From Sorangium cellulosum So0157-2 (GTDB lineage: Bacteria > Myxococcota_A > Polyangia > Polyangiales > Polyangiaceae): 64,000 nucleotides of DNA. Below are positions 8,301 to 17,300 of this stretch, piece by piece. The stretch spans positions 8,508,001-8,572,000 of the forward strand of contig NC_021658.1 of NCBI RefSeq assembly GCF_000418325.1. The letters run 5' to 3'. The notes below the pieces were generated by a model. The model did no database searches and was not told the DNA's origin. It worked only from the letters and a program-made list of their open reading frames with translations. Position numbers and translations under genes: made by a program. Positions within the stretch are counted from its first letter, which is position 1, and the number at the start of each line of letters is the position of its first letter.

Positions 8301-11300
8301 ACCACCCATTGAGCATCCATGTACCGGCTCACGGTCCGGTCAGCCTGGAGTACACGCTGCCCGAGGCGCTCGTGTACAGCAAGTACACCGCGACGGCCGT
8401 GCTCTGGTCAAACGGTAGACTCGTGGCTGCAGGGGAAACGGCGTTCGATGTCCCGCATCCTCTGATGCAGACCTGGGTGAAGCTGCCGGTGACGCTCGAC
8501 CAGAGGACGCCGATCACGCTGCACGTGAAGCACCACGTGGGACGCAACAACAGCGCTCCCGAGCTCAGGGATGTCGTCTGGAAGATTCGTCTGACAGACC
8601 CCGCGGACAACGTGGTGTGGCAGTCTGCCGGCACGATTGATCTGCTCCAGGCAGGCAGCGAAGGGATGATCGCGCTGACCCTGGAGCGGCCCCCGCTCAT
8701 GTTCGGAAGCTACTGGCTGACGTGGGAGGTCGCGCTGGGCGGCCACGCGGCGCTCTGGGGCGGGCGTGAGCATCTGCTGGCCAGCCTCGGGGCCGAAATC
8801 GTGGCCGGTTACGATCAGCTCACCTACCGCGCAGGAGAGGCCGCACGCCTGAAGGCGACGATCTCCAACCTCGGCCGGTGGCGTATCGATCCCACGGTTC
8901 AGATCGCCTTCCCGGCAGCCGGATTCACGTGGCAAGGGAAGCTGGACGCCAGCCTGGCACTGCACGAACACTGGACCCGCTTCTTCGAGGCAACTCTCCC
9001 GGCCGACCTCCCCAGCGGCATGCACTGGCCTGTGATGATCGTAAGCCCGGATCCCGGCTGGGAGGAGCACGACTCATCGTGGCCCCTGACCACCACGCCC
9101 TCCCGTCTGGGCGTACGGGTGGAGGCAGGCCTGTTCCAGGCGGGTCATCCCGTGGCCATCCGCGTGAGCAACACGGGCGGCGCGCGGACAACGGCGAGCA
9201 TGACCGCGCAGGTGATCGATGCCGACGACCATGCGGTGGCAGAGGCCAGCGCAGAGCTCCCCCTGGACGCGGCTGGAGAAGGTTCTTTCGCCGTGCTGCT
9301 GCCTACCGGGCTCGTCACCGGCAGCTACGTGGTCACGGTCGCGGGCACGGATCAGACGACGGGCGAGCCCGTCGCCTTGACCTATCGCATGAACGTCAAG
9401 GGTGTCGAGGGGACGGTGACCGTGCGCTCGAGCCAGGACCTGTACGTGTCAGCCACCCCGGTTGTCCTCCAGGGCGAGGTGCAGAGCCTGCCGGGCCCGA
9501 TCGATCGTGGCAGCCTGAGCCTGGCGGTCTACGCGACCGAGCCCGGCCTCGAGGCCTGCGCCCCGGCGGGATCCCCGGCCCCCGTGCCCGTGAGCCCGAC
9601 CACCCACTGGGTCGGCGCCTGCAACGAGGTCTACAACCCATGGCATTGGATATCCGACGAGCAGATTTACAACCGGTACCTGAGCGCCGTCATGAACGGC
9701 GACGGGCTGTTCACCCTCGGGATCGTGCAGGGCGACGTCACCCGCACCGACGACGACGGCATGTTGCTGCTCTTTGGTCATCCCTACCCGGGCAACTCCC
9801 TCACCACCATCCGGGTGGACGGCCATGACTACATCTTCGGTCAGGGCGGCCAGTGGCTGGAAGCGCCCCGCTACGACCCGGAGAGCAAGGCCCTAACAGC
9901 CTTATGGTCCAACGGGCTTGTCCGCGTGCGGGAGAGCATCACGCTGGAGCCTGCCGGCGGCAACCCAGCAATGGCCCGGATCCGGTACCTGGTGGAGAAC
10001 GACTCCGCCGATGCCCATGAGGTGGGCCTCCGAGTCATGCTGAACGCCCAGAACGGCTACGCGTACAGCGCGCCCTTCTGGCTGTCGGGGCAGGACCCGA
10101 TCACGACCGAGACGGCGCTCTCCGACGACGCCGTGCCCGATTCCTTTCTGAGCATGCGCCTCGGTGACCCCTACCAGACGGTGATTCAGGGCATTGTCCG
10201 GACGGGAGACGAGCGCGCGCCCGACCGGATGATCTTGGGCAACCACGAGAAGGTCTACCGGACCACCTGGGACTACACGCCCGACCCGATTGCCCGAGCG
10301 TTGTACGATAGCGCCATCGTCTACACCTGGTCCCCCGTGGCGCTGGCGCCGGGCCAGACGCTCGACGTGAGCACCCGGTATGGCGCGGGCAACATCACCC
10401 GTGCCACGGGCGAGCTCTCCACGCTGATCCATCTCCCGACCATCATCAGCGAGCCCTCGCAGAACCCGTTCCCCGTCCGGGCCTTCGTCCGGAACAACAG
10501 CACCAGCACAACGGCCAGCGCCGTCCAAGTCGAGCTCACGCTGCCCCCCGGCCTGAGCCTGGAGCCCGGGCAGGATGCGAGCCAGCTGCTCAGCAGCCTG
10601 GCGCCCCGGGGCGAGGCGCAGCTCACCTGGTTGGCCCGGGCCACCGGAGAGGCGACCGGCCCGCTCGAGATCAAGGTGAGCACCATCGCGCCGAACCTGA
10701 GCGGCTCCTCCGTAACGCGGGCCGTGAGCGTCTCCGCCCGCCTGTTCGACCCCACGGCCAGCGATCCGGTGTGGCAGAGGACGCTGCCGCTCACCACCGA
10801 CGCCATCCAGAGCTACACGGAGCCCGTTCGTCCGCTGCTGCCCGGCAAGTACTACGCCACGGCGACGCTGCGGACGGCCACAGGCCAGACCCTCGCTGGT
10901 GACCAGTACCCGTTCCTTGTCTCCCAGGACCAGACGCTGCTCGCTCTGCAGGCCGACAAACCGGCCTACCGGCCCGGCGAAACCGTCACGATCACCGGTG
11001 CCGTGACCAACCTGAGCAGCGCCGAGGCCGCCTACACATTGAACGTCGCCACGGCGGCGGGAACGCTGCTGGCCGAGAGCTTCACGCTGGCACCGGGCCA
11101 GAGCCGACCCTGTACAGCAAGCCTGATGGCGGAGTCTGCCGGGTCGATCACCTTCGAGGCGACCGCAGGCCTCGCCCGCCTCGTGGAGTCGGTGTTCGTG
11201 GCATCGCCGCAGGTCGAGAGCCGGGTAGTGGCTCCAGCGGTCGTGGGACGCGAGCCCTTCGACATCCAGATCACCTTGACCAACACAGGCATTGTCCCGG

Positions 11301-14188
11301 CCACCGTGCAGGCAGGCGTCGCAGGCGAGGTGCGCACCTTTGACCTGGCGCCCGGCGAGCGCATCGCCGACGCGCGCACCATCGCTATCACCGCAGATGC
11401 CCAGATTCCGGTCACCTTCAGCGGCGACCTCAGCCGCGACGAGGTGCTCACGGTCCGCCAGGGTGAACTTGCTCAGCTCACCCTGATGCCTGCGACGCGG
11501 TATCTGGAGGGCCCGGTCTCCGTTGCGTACAGGCTGGCCAACACTGGCGAGCTGACCGCCACCTTCCCGCTCCAGCTCGCCCTGGACGGCGAGCAGGTGG
11601 AGCGGAGCTACACCCTGCTCCCGGGCGAAACATTGATGGACAGCCTGTCCTTCACCGCTCGGGCAGGGGATCTGCCCCTGTCGTGGCAGACCCCGTACGG
11701 GACGGGCCAGGTCTCCGTCTACGTGCACCGGCCGGTCGTGGACAAACTGACCATGGAGACCGCCTTCCCCGCCGGCCTGACAGCCGATGACGTGATCGCC
11801 GTCGAGCTCCGCAACGAGGGCGAGAACCCGCTGGAAGGGCAGGTCCTGATCACCACGCCGTGGAGCACGCGGTCCCTGCCGTTCGATCTGGCGCCCGGCG
11901 AGCAGGTCTCGCTCCAGGGACGCATCGATACCGCATTCGCGACCGGGCCAGGGAGCTACCCTGTGACAGCGGAGGCGATCGTCCATGGCGCCACGCTGGC
12001 GCACGCGGACGGGCCCCTGACCGTCGTTGGCCCCCGGATGGCCCTGACCCCCGAGACGCCGGCGGAGACAGCCCCCGGTGCCGAGGCGACCTTCACGGTC
12101 CAGGTCAGCAACACCGGCGATATGAATTCAGACGCAACCGTGGTCCTGGATCTGCCCGGCATCGAGCGGCAGGAGGTCCTCCTGCGCGTGGCACCCGGTC
12201 AGAGCCTGCCGGTTTCCTTCACCGTACACATGTCCCCTGATCTGCCCTCCGGGACGAACCGAGGCATGTTCCGGGTCGGTGCGGAGACCACGGAGTTCAT
12301 CTACACGGTCCGTGGCTACGAGGGCACGGCCTCGGCCCGGCTGGACAGCCCGTTCTACAAGGCCGGCCAGACCCCTGTTCTCCATGTCGACACGACCACG
12401 CATGTCCCCCATGCCGACGCCGACGAGATCCTCCTGCGCGTCAGCGGCGAGGACCTGGACCTGAGCCTTCCAGTCCCTTCCGGGGCGGGCTCCTTCGACA
12501 TCCCGCTGCCCGTGGCAGACCGGGACCGGCTGGTCTCCTACGGGCTCTACCTGGAGAGCGGCCGCTCTCTCTATCTCAGCACGGTCCAGATCCGAATCGC
12601 CGCCGGCGCCGTCACTCTGTACACCGACCGGCCGACCTACCGGCCCGGTGAGACGGTGACAGCCCTGGTGACCGCAACCGAGGCGGGGCAGTTGACGGTC
12701 AACGCGCCCGGCCACAGCGTGGAGCAGGTGATTGCAGCGGGCGAGCTCACCCTCACCTTCACGCTCCCCGCCGTCATGCCGCGAGGTGTCCATGACATCA
12801 GGTACGCGCTGAATGGCGAGGAGCACCTGCAGGCGATCACCGTCAACGCGCCTGGCGTGGTCGTGCACGAGACCGTCCTGACCAAGGCTGATTTCGCCGG
12901 CGGCCTGGCGGTGAACGCCACGCTGACCATCGAGGCGACGGACCCGATGGCGGGCGCCGTGGCCGAGTGGTGGGCGACGGATCTGGCGGGCAACAAGTCC
13001 TGCAGCCGCACCCGCACCGTGGATCTGCCTGCCGGCCGCAGCACCCTGGCCCTCGAGGGGTTGACCTGCGCGTCGGTCAACCCGGGCAGCTACATGCTCA
13101 CGTTCGAGATCCGGTGGAATGGCATCACCGTGAACCGGGGCGCCGAGATGTTTGACGTTGCCGGCCCGTGCCTGCTCGGCCTGACCCCGGGCAAGGGCTC
13201 CCATCGCCTGGGCGAGACCGTGGTGCTCAGCACCGCCGTCCTGGGTGAGGGCGAGGCGGAGCTGAGCCTCCTCGTGGGCGATGTGACGTACCGCCGGGAG
13301 CACCTGACGCTGAGCGGCTACCAGGCCCTGGCCCTCCCTGTAACCGGCCTCTCCGCAGGGACGCACCGGGCGATCGCGGTTCTGGAGGGCGCACGGTTCC
13401 GGAGCCGGGTCAGCGCATGGGTCCGGGTACTGCCGCTCCCCACCATCTCCATCTTCGTGAGAGGGACGAGCGTGCCCGAGATCGCCCTGGTTGCCTCGGA
13501 GCCGGACGTCCAGATCCACTACCGATGGAACGACGGCGCCGACCAGATCTACAGCGGCAGCGTGACGGCACCGCCGTCAGGAGCGTCCGCGACGCTCCAC
13601 GCGTTCGCGGTGGTCGATGGGCTGTCGGGCCCCGTGACGAGCCGTCTCGTCGCGTGGGACACCGTTCCGCCCGAGATCCGGATCAATCACCCGCAGGCTG
13701 GCGACTACCTGCACTCCGACCGATTGATCCCGCAGATCAGCATCACCGACGATGGCGCCGGCGTGAGCGCGGCGGCCACCCGGCTGATGCTGGACGGGAC
13801 GCCGATCGACCCGAGCCAGTCCGTCGTCGATCTGTTCTTCCTGCGGCTGGGCGCCCATCTGCTCACGGTGGCGGCGGAAGACAATCTCGGTAACCGCTCG
13901 GCAGCGGAAGTCCAGTTCCGGGTGATCGCCACGGTCGCTAGCACGATCAGCGATCTACACCGAGCGGGCAAGCTTGGCTGGATCAGACCCGCCTGGCTGG
14001 TCCACAGCCTGGAGGCGATGCTGGAGGCTGCACAGAAGGCGCTCAACCGGCGAATGCCGCAGCAGGCGATCAACCACCTCCGAGCGTTCGTCCACCTGGT
14101 GGAGGCCGAGCGGGGCAAGCACATGACAGACGAGGCTGCGGCCGTGCTGCTGGCCGACGCCGAATGGGTGATTGCAGCCCTGCGGTAG
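5300..14188 (+). CDS. giant multidomain protein with N-terminal M23-peptidase-like domain and CARDB/Ig-like repeats
   Basis: A 2962-residue protein. Start ATG 5300 is chosen because an AGGAAG ribosome-binding site precedes it and the homologous 5' region of the previous gene uses the same position. Residues 30-170 look like a LytM/M23 metallopeptidase: HFGLD (His76, Asp80), PIYAVADGIVDYV, LYYHM (His125) and GHLDLRV, where the usual HxH is HxD (His161, Asp163). Around residues 570-740 a Rossmann-like segment (VLFVPSGGLAGLAQ, GGTLIVFAQPRGADL) resembles a glutamine-amidotransferase-like fold. The rest is a long series of CARDB/DUF11-type beta-sandwich repeats (VTLQNST, LTNTGIVPATVQAGV, VQVSNTGDMNSDAT). 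The last 80 residues are helical. No signal peptide is evident, which is odd for such a protein. Its codon use looks less GC-extreme than its neighbours, compatible with transfer. Confidence 0.85.
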   Translation: MSTDKPNPITEDPTARGALTVESNALAAPTDCVTGEFGWPLATNPCSGFLHALTSDFGFRKPPQNSASSKPGTKYHFGLDFGAANGTPIYAVADGIVDYVNDCKCFTSYVAAYHPQWDITTLYYHMEMMKWSPREIELINSDLHTEHVRKGDLIAWVGTGHLDLRVVKGRLQRQRIRRPAGEPGPRIYKTVIPYNANAYIHPAKYYPSQRQGQMTVSRSDMKVRLGRSGGYQQADALWSHRDGIYIDLTGEDEVWVSALVRNENKDTADVKAFLRRSDGVETLLHHFNYFAGTSKVNETMELALGAEVDSFGLHSDLTGYVSLDGNPNSGHPSLDRFHVKVPQRWIPADGKTHQVIFAATDSGGSTVVATLPVRRAERYKVRVTPLKEVYDTPVPVFSVVALDHATELPVPIMNEERLQAEFSNGPAFIEQQWEGSLSYLAWPVYPVMDKGTYAMDVDVLNIKDGLVGSGNAPVVVERPPQPPDKIDRCGNRMEWHWDGYDWEWKLPFGPMPCYPDDNASSFISAGAQQGTGEGKVAVLSNGFNQSMATMLKQAGVAAEQVPLDFSPTMVDRFPVLFVPSGGLAGLAQSAQMKERFARYVEAGGTLIVFAQPRGADLALLPGGEVAGYGYDEDIYCVYRSAGIVTFGPQLMGQEEELVSFNLDGFFSRVPEGATVLLRRTISGMPAMFTYKYGQGHVLASSSYADQARAMGQGTAAEEALIRDLAVWGLNPDRSYPITSRDRPFDVPVTLQNSTTRDAASVEYELVGPEGASYGRQSTPLSLPAGGTADVLVPVLVPPELDDAATPTFPGVWRLSATLVDAQGKALVTLPNAGLFGVTVFEETPGGFRYQGEPYALLVTSESERYLSHERPVFTFHVFNHSEEEKTFDITWGLARPDAFMRSITVPAQSEGTITWQVGSGTQGMHRLRARILLGGRVVGCAERSVWQVPPEAVLRLVPTRLAYRKDETAALTLTITNRVGRAYDVTGTLTVKRGDGLEVANHPLSIHVPAHGPVSLEYTLPEALVYSKYTATAVLWSNGRLVAAGETAFDVPHPLMQTWVKLPVTLDQRTPITLHVKHHVGRNNSAPELRDVVWKIRLTDPADNVVWQSAGTIDLLQAGSEGMIALTLERPPLMFGSYWLTWEVALGGHAALWGGREHLLASLGAEIVAGYDQLTYRAGEAARLKATISNLGRWRIDPTVQIAFPAAGFTWQGKLDASLALHEHWTRFFEATLPADLPSGMHWPVMIVSPDPGWEEHDSSWPLTTTPSRLGVRVEAGLFQAGHPVAIRVSNTGGARTTASMTAQVIDADDHAVAEASAELPLDAAGEGSFAVLLPTGLVTGSYVVTVAGTDQTTGEPVALTYRMNVKGVEGTVTVRSSQDLYVSATPVVLQGEVQSLPGPIDRGSLSLAVYATEPGLEACAPAGSPAPVPVSPTTHWVGACNEVYNPWHWISDEQIYNRYLSAVMNGDGLFTLGIVQGDVTRTDDDGMLLLFGHPYPGNSLTTIRVDGHDYIFGQGGQWLEAPRYDPESKALTALWSNGLVRVRESITLEPAGGNPAMARIRYLVENDSADAHEVGLRVMLNAQNGYAYSAPFWLSGQDPITTETALSDDAVPDSFLSMRLGDPYQTVIQGIVRTGDERAPDRMILGNHEKVYRTTWDYTPDPIARALYDSAIVYTWSPVALAPGQTLDVSTRYGAGNITRATGELSTLIHLPTIISEPSQNPFPVRAFVRNNSTSTTASAVQVELTLPPGLSLEPGQDASQLLSSLAPRGEAQLTWLARATGEATGPLEIKVSTIAPNLSGSSVTRAVSVSARLFDPTASDPVWQRTLPLTTDAIQSYTEPVRPLLPGKYYATATLRTATGQTLAGDQYPFLVSQDQTLLALQADKPAYRPGETVTITGAVTNLSSAEAAYTLNVATAAGTLLAESFTLAPGQSRPCTASLMAESAGSITFEATAGLARLVESVFVASPQVESRVVAPAVVGREPFDIQITLTNTGIVPATVQAGVAGEVRTFDLAPGERIADARTIAITADAQIPVTFSGDLSRDEVLTVRQGELAQLTLMPATRYLEGPVSVAYRLANTGELTATFPLQLALDGEQVERSYTLLPGETLMDSLSFTARAGDLPLSWQTPYGTGQVSVYVHRPVVDKLTMETAFPAGLTADDVIAVELRNEGENPLEGQVLITTPWSTRSLPFDLAPGEQVSLQGRIDTAFATGPGSYPVTAEAIVHGATLAHADGPLTVVGPRMALTPETPAETAPGAEATFTVQVSNTGDMNSDATVVLDLPGIERQEVLLRVAPGQSLPVSFTVHMSPDLPSGTNRGMFRVGAETTEFIYTVRGYEGTASARLDSPFYKAGQTPVLHVDTTTHVPHADADEILLRVSGEDLDLSLPVPSGAGSFDIPLPVADRDRLVSYGLYLESGRSLYLSTVQIRIAAGAVTLYTDRPTYRPGETVTALVTATEAGQLTVNAPGHSVEQVIAAGELTLTFTLPAVMPRGVHDIRYALNGEEHLQAITVNAPGVVVHETVLTKADFAGGLAVNATLTIEATDPMAGAVAEWWATDLAGNKSCSRTRTVDLPAGRSTLALEGLTCASVNPGSYMLTFEIRWNGITVNRGAEMFDVAGPCLLGLTPGKGSHRLGETVVLSTAVLGEGEAELSLLVGDVTYRREHLTLSGYQALALPVTGLSAGTHRAIAVLEGARFRSRVSAWVRVLPLPTISIFVRGTSVPEIALVASEPDVQIHYRWNDGADQIYSGSVTAPPSGASATLHAFAVVDGLSGPVTSRLVAWDTVPPEIRINHPQAGDYLHSDRLIPQISITDDGAGVSAAATRLMLDGTPIDPSQSVVDLFFLRLGAHLLTVAAEDNLGNRSAAEVQFRVIATVASTISDLHRAGKLGWIRPAWLVHSLEAMLEAAQKALNRRMPQQAINHLRAFVHLVEAERGKHMTDEAAAVLLADAEWVIAALR

Positions 14189-14357
14189 ACCCCGCCGGGA
14201 CCCCATCAACGTCGATGCGTCGAGCAGGACGCTGGCGCGGTGGCCGCAGGACCGGGGAGTCGCGATGTCCGGCGGCTTTCGCCTCATACCGGTGCCTCAA
14301 TCCGTCCATAGCTCCGTTTCCAGCGTCCCCTGGAGGCATCGTCGCTCAAGGAGCGGC

Positions 14358-14387
14358 GAGCCCGCGCCTCCAGCTCGAGGCGGGCTC
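14358..14387 (-). terminator. hairpin downstream of the STAND gene
   Basis: Arms GAGCCCGC (14358-14365) and GCGGGCTC (14380-14387), extended inward with a 2-nt bulge by CTC/GAG. It lies just beyond the stop codon of the minus-strand gene ending at 14396. No T-run follows, so it may be a stability hairpin or a Rho-assisted end rather than a classic intrinsic terminator. The remaining bases between 14189 and 14395 hold nothing else recognisable. Confidence 0.4.
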
Positions 14388-14395
14388 CCCCCGCC

Positions 14396-17300
14396 CTACC
14401 GCCCCGCCCCGTTCGCGGGCAGCGCCGCCGGCCGCGGGTGCGCGACGAGCGGCGCCTCGCCCGGGATGCGCAGCGGGCTCGGCAGGTACGGATCCAGCTC
14501 GCCCGGCTCGAAGCGGCACAGGCCGATGACGTGCCAGAACGACCCGCCGATGTCGCCGCCGAGCTTGTAACGGCCGTCGGGGCTGAACGCCGCCCAGCCC
14601 TCGGGACAGGGCAGCAAGATCGCGAGACACCCGCCCGTGCCCACGTCCCAGAGGCGCAGGGTGCCGTCGGCGGACGCCGACGCGAGGAGCGCGCCGTCGG
14701 GGCTGAAGGCGATCCCCTGCACCGACGCCTTGTGGCCCTCCAGGGTCCGCAGGACGCGGCCCCGCTTCACGTCCCAGAGCCGCACCGTCTTGTCCGACGA
14801 GCCCGACGCGAGCATCTGGCTCGCCGGGTTGAACGCGACCCCGCGCACCCCGCGCGTGTGCCCTTCCAGGCAGCCCAGGGCACGGCCGCTCCCCACGTCC
14901 CAGAGCCGCACCGTCCGGTCGTCCGACCCCGACGCGAGCAGGACCCCATCCGGGCTGAACGCCACCCCGCGGATCCCGTCGGTGTGCCCCTCGAACGCGC
15001 GGATCGCCCGGCTCCGGCCCACCTCCCACAGGCGCAGCGTCCGGTCGTCCGACCCTGACGCCAGCGTCAGCCCCGCCGGGCTCCACGCGACGCTGCACAC
15101 CCGGTGCGCGTGGCCCTCCAGCGTGCGGACCGCGCCGCCGCTCACGACCTCCCAGAGCCGCACCGTCCGGTCGTCCGAGCCCGACGCCAGCATCTCGCCA
15201 TCCGGGCTGAACGCCACGCTGCGGATCGACTGCGCGTGCCCCTCGAACGAGCGCAGGAGCCGGCCCCGGGCGACGTCCCAGAGCCGCACCGTCTTGTCGT
15301 CCGAGCCCGACGCCATCGTCACCCCATCCGGGTCGAACGCCACGCTGCGCACCCCGAGCGTGTGCCCCTTGAACGTGCGGATCGCCCGGCCGCTCCCGAC
15401 CTCCCAGAGCCGCACCGTCTTGTCGTCCGACCCCGACGCGAGCGCCTGACCATCCGGGCTGCACGCCACCCCGAGCACCCAGTCGGTGTGGCCCTCGAAG
15501 CTGCGCAGCGCATGACCCCGGGCGACCTCCCAGAGCCGCACCGTCTTGTCGCGCGAGCCCGACGCCAGCGTCTGGCCGCTCGGGCTGAACGCCACGCTGC
15601 ACACCCCCTTCCTGTGGCCCTCGAGCCTGCGGATCGCCCGGCCGGTCCCGACCTCCCAGAGCCGCACCGTCCGGTCCAGCGACCCCGACGCCAGCGTGCG
15701 GCCGTCGGCGCTCCAGGCGACCCCGAACACCCAGTCGGTGTGGCCCACGAACGTGCGCAGCGCGCGGCCGCCCCCCGCGTCCCACAGCCGCGCCGTCCGA
15801 TCCGACGACCCCGACGCGAGCGCCTGGCCGTCCGGGCTCCACGCCACGGCGAGGATCCAGTCGGTGTGCCCCTCGAAGGTGCGCAGCGCATGGCCGCTCC
15901 GGACCCGCCACAGGCGCACCGTCTTGTCCGACGAGCCCGACGCGAGCGTCTGCCCATCCGGGCTGAACGCCACGCTGCGCACCCCGAGCGTGTGCCCCTT
16001 GAACGTGCGCAGCAGCCGGCCCGTCCCGGCCTCCCAGAGGCGCACCGTCTTGTCCGACGAGCCCGACGCGAGCGTCTGCCCATCCGGGCTGAACGCCACG
16101 CTGCGCACCCCGAGCGTGTGCCCCTTGAACGTGCGCAGCAGCCGGCCCGTCCCGGCCTCCCAGAGGCGCACCGTCTTGTCCGACGAGCCCGACGCGAGCG
16201 TCTGCCCATCCGGGCTGAACGCCACGCTGCGCACCCCGAGCGTGTGCCCCTCGAACGCGCGCACCGCGCGGCCGGTCCGGACCTCCCAGAGGCGCACCGT
16301 CTTGTCCGACGAGCCCGACGCGAGCGTCTGGCCGTCCGGGCTCCACGCGACGCTGCGCACCCCGAGCGTGTGCCCCTTGAACGTGCGCAGCAGCCGGCCC
16401 GTCCCGGCCTCCCAGAGGCGCACCGTCTTGTCCGACGAGCCCGACGCGAGCGTCTGGCCGTCCGGGCTCCACGCGACGCTGCGCACCCCGAGCGTGTGCC
16501 CCTTGAACGTGCGCAGCAGCCGGCCCGTCCCGGCCTCCCAGAGGCGCACCGTCTTGTCCGACGAGCCCGACGCGAGCGTCTGGCCGTCCGGGCTCCACGC
16601 GACGCTGCGCACCCCGAGCGTGTGCCCCTCGAACGCGCGCACCGCGCGGCCGGTCCGGACCTCCCAGAGGCGCACCGTGTTGTCCGACGAGCCCGACGCG
16701 AGCAAGAGCCCATCCGGGCTGAACGCCACGCTCATCGCCGCGCCGAGGTGCCCGTGCATCGCCCGGATCGCCTGCCCGGTCACCGCGTCCCAGAGCCGCA
16801 CCGAGCCGTCCTCGTGGCCCGCCGCCAGGAGATCGCCGAGCCGGCTCCACGCCACGGCGTTGCACGGCGAGACCGGCGCCCACATCGCGTCGGCCTCGCG
16901 CGGCCGGGGCGGCGCCGCGCCGTCCGCCGACAGCGGCGCGGCAGGCACCCCCCGCGCGCCGACGAGCTTCGCGCCGCGCAGCTGCGCGCCCGTGAGATCC
17001 GCGCCCCGCAGATCCGCGCCGACCAGCCGCGCGAACGAGAGATCCGCGCCCCGCAGATCCGCGCCCGCGAGGTCGGCGCCGGTGAGGTCCGCCCTCGAGA
17101 GCTGCGCCCCGCCGAGCGACGCGCCGGCGAGCCGCGCCTCGACGAGCGTGGCGCTCCAGAGGTTCGCCTGCGTGAGATCCGCCTTCCGCAGGTCGGCGCA
17201 GGCGAGGTTGCACCCGCTCAGGTCCTGCCCCGCCAGGTTGACGCCGGCCACGTCGGGCTCGTCGCGCTCGGCCCCGTCCCCGTCCTCCCGGGCCCCGTCG

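Noticed and set aside
15900..16710. Regular direct repeats that could suggest a CRISPR array.
   Set aside because: The period is 126 bp with nearly identical units and no unique spacers, and the repeats translate into WD40 blades.
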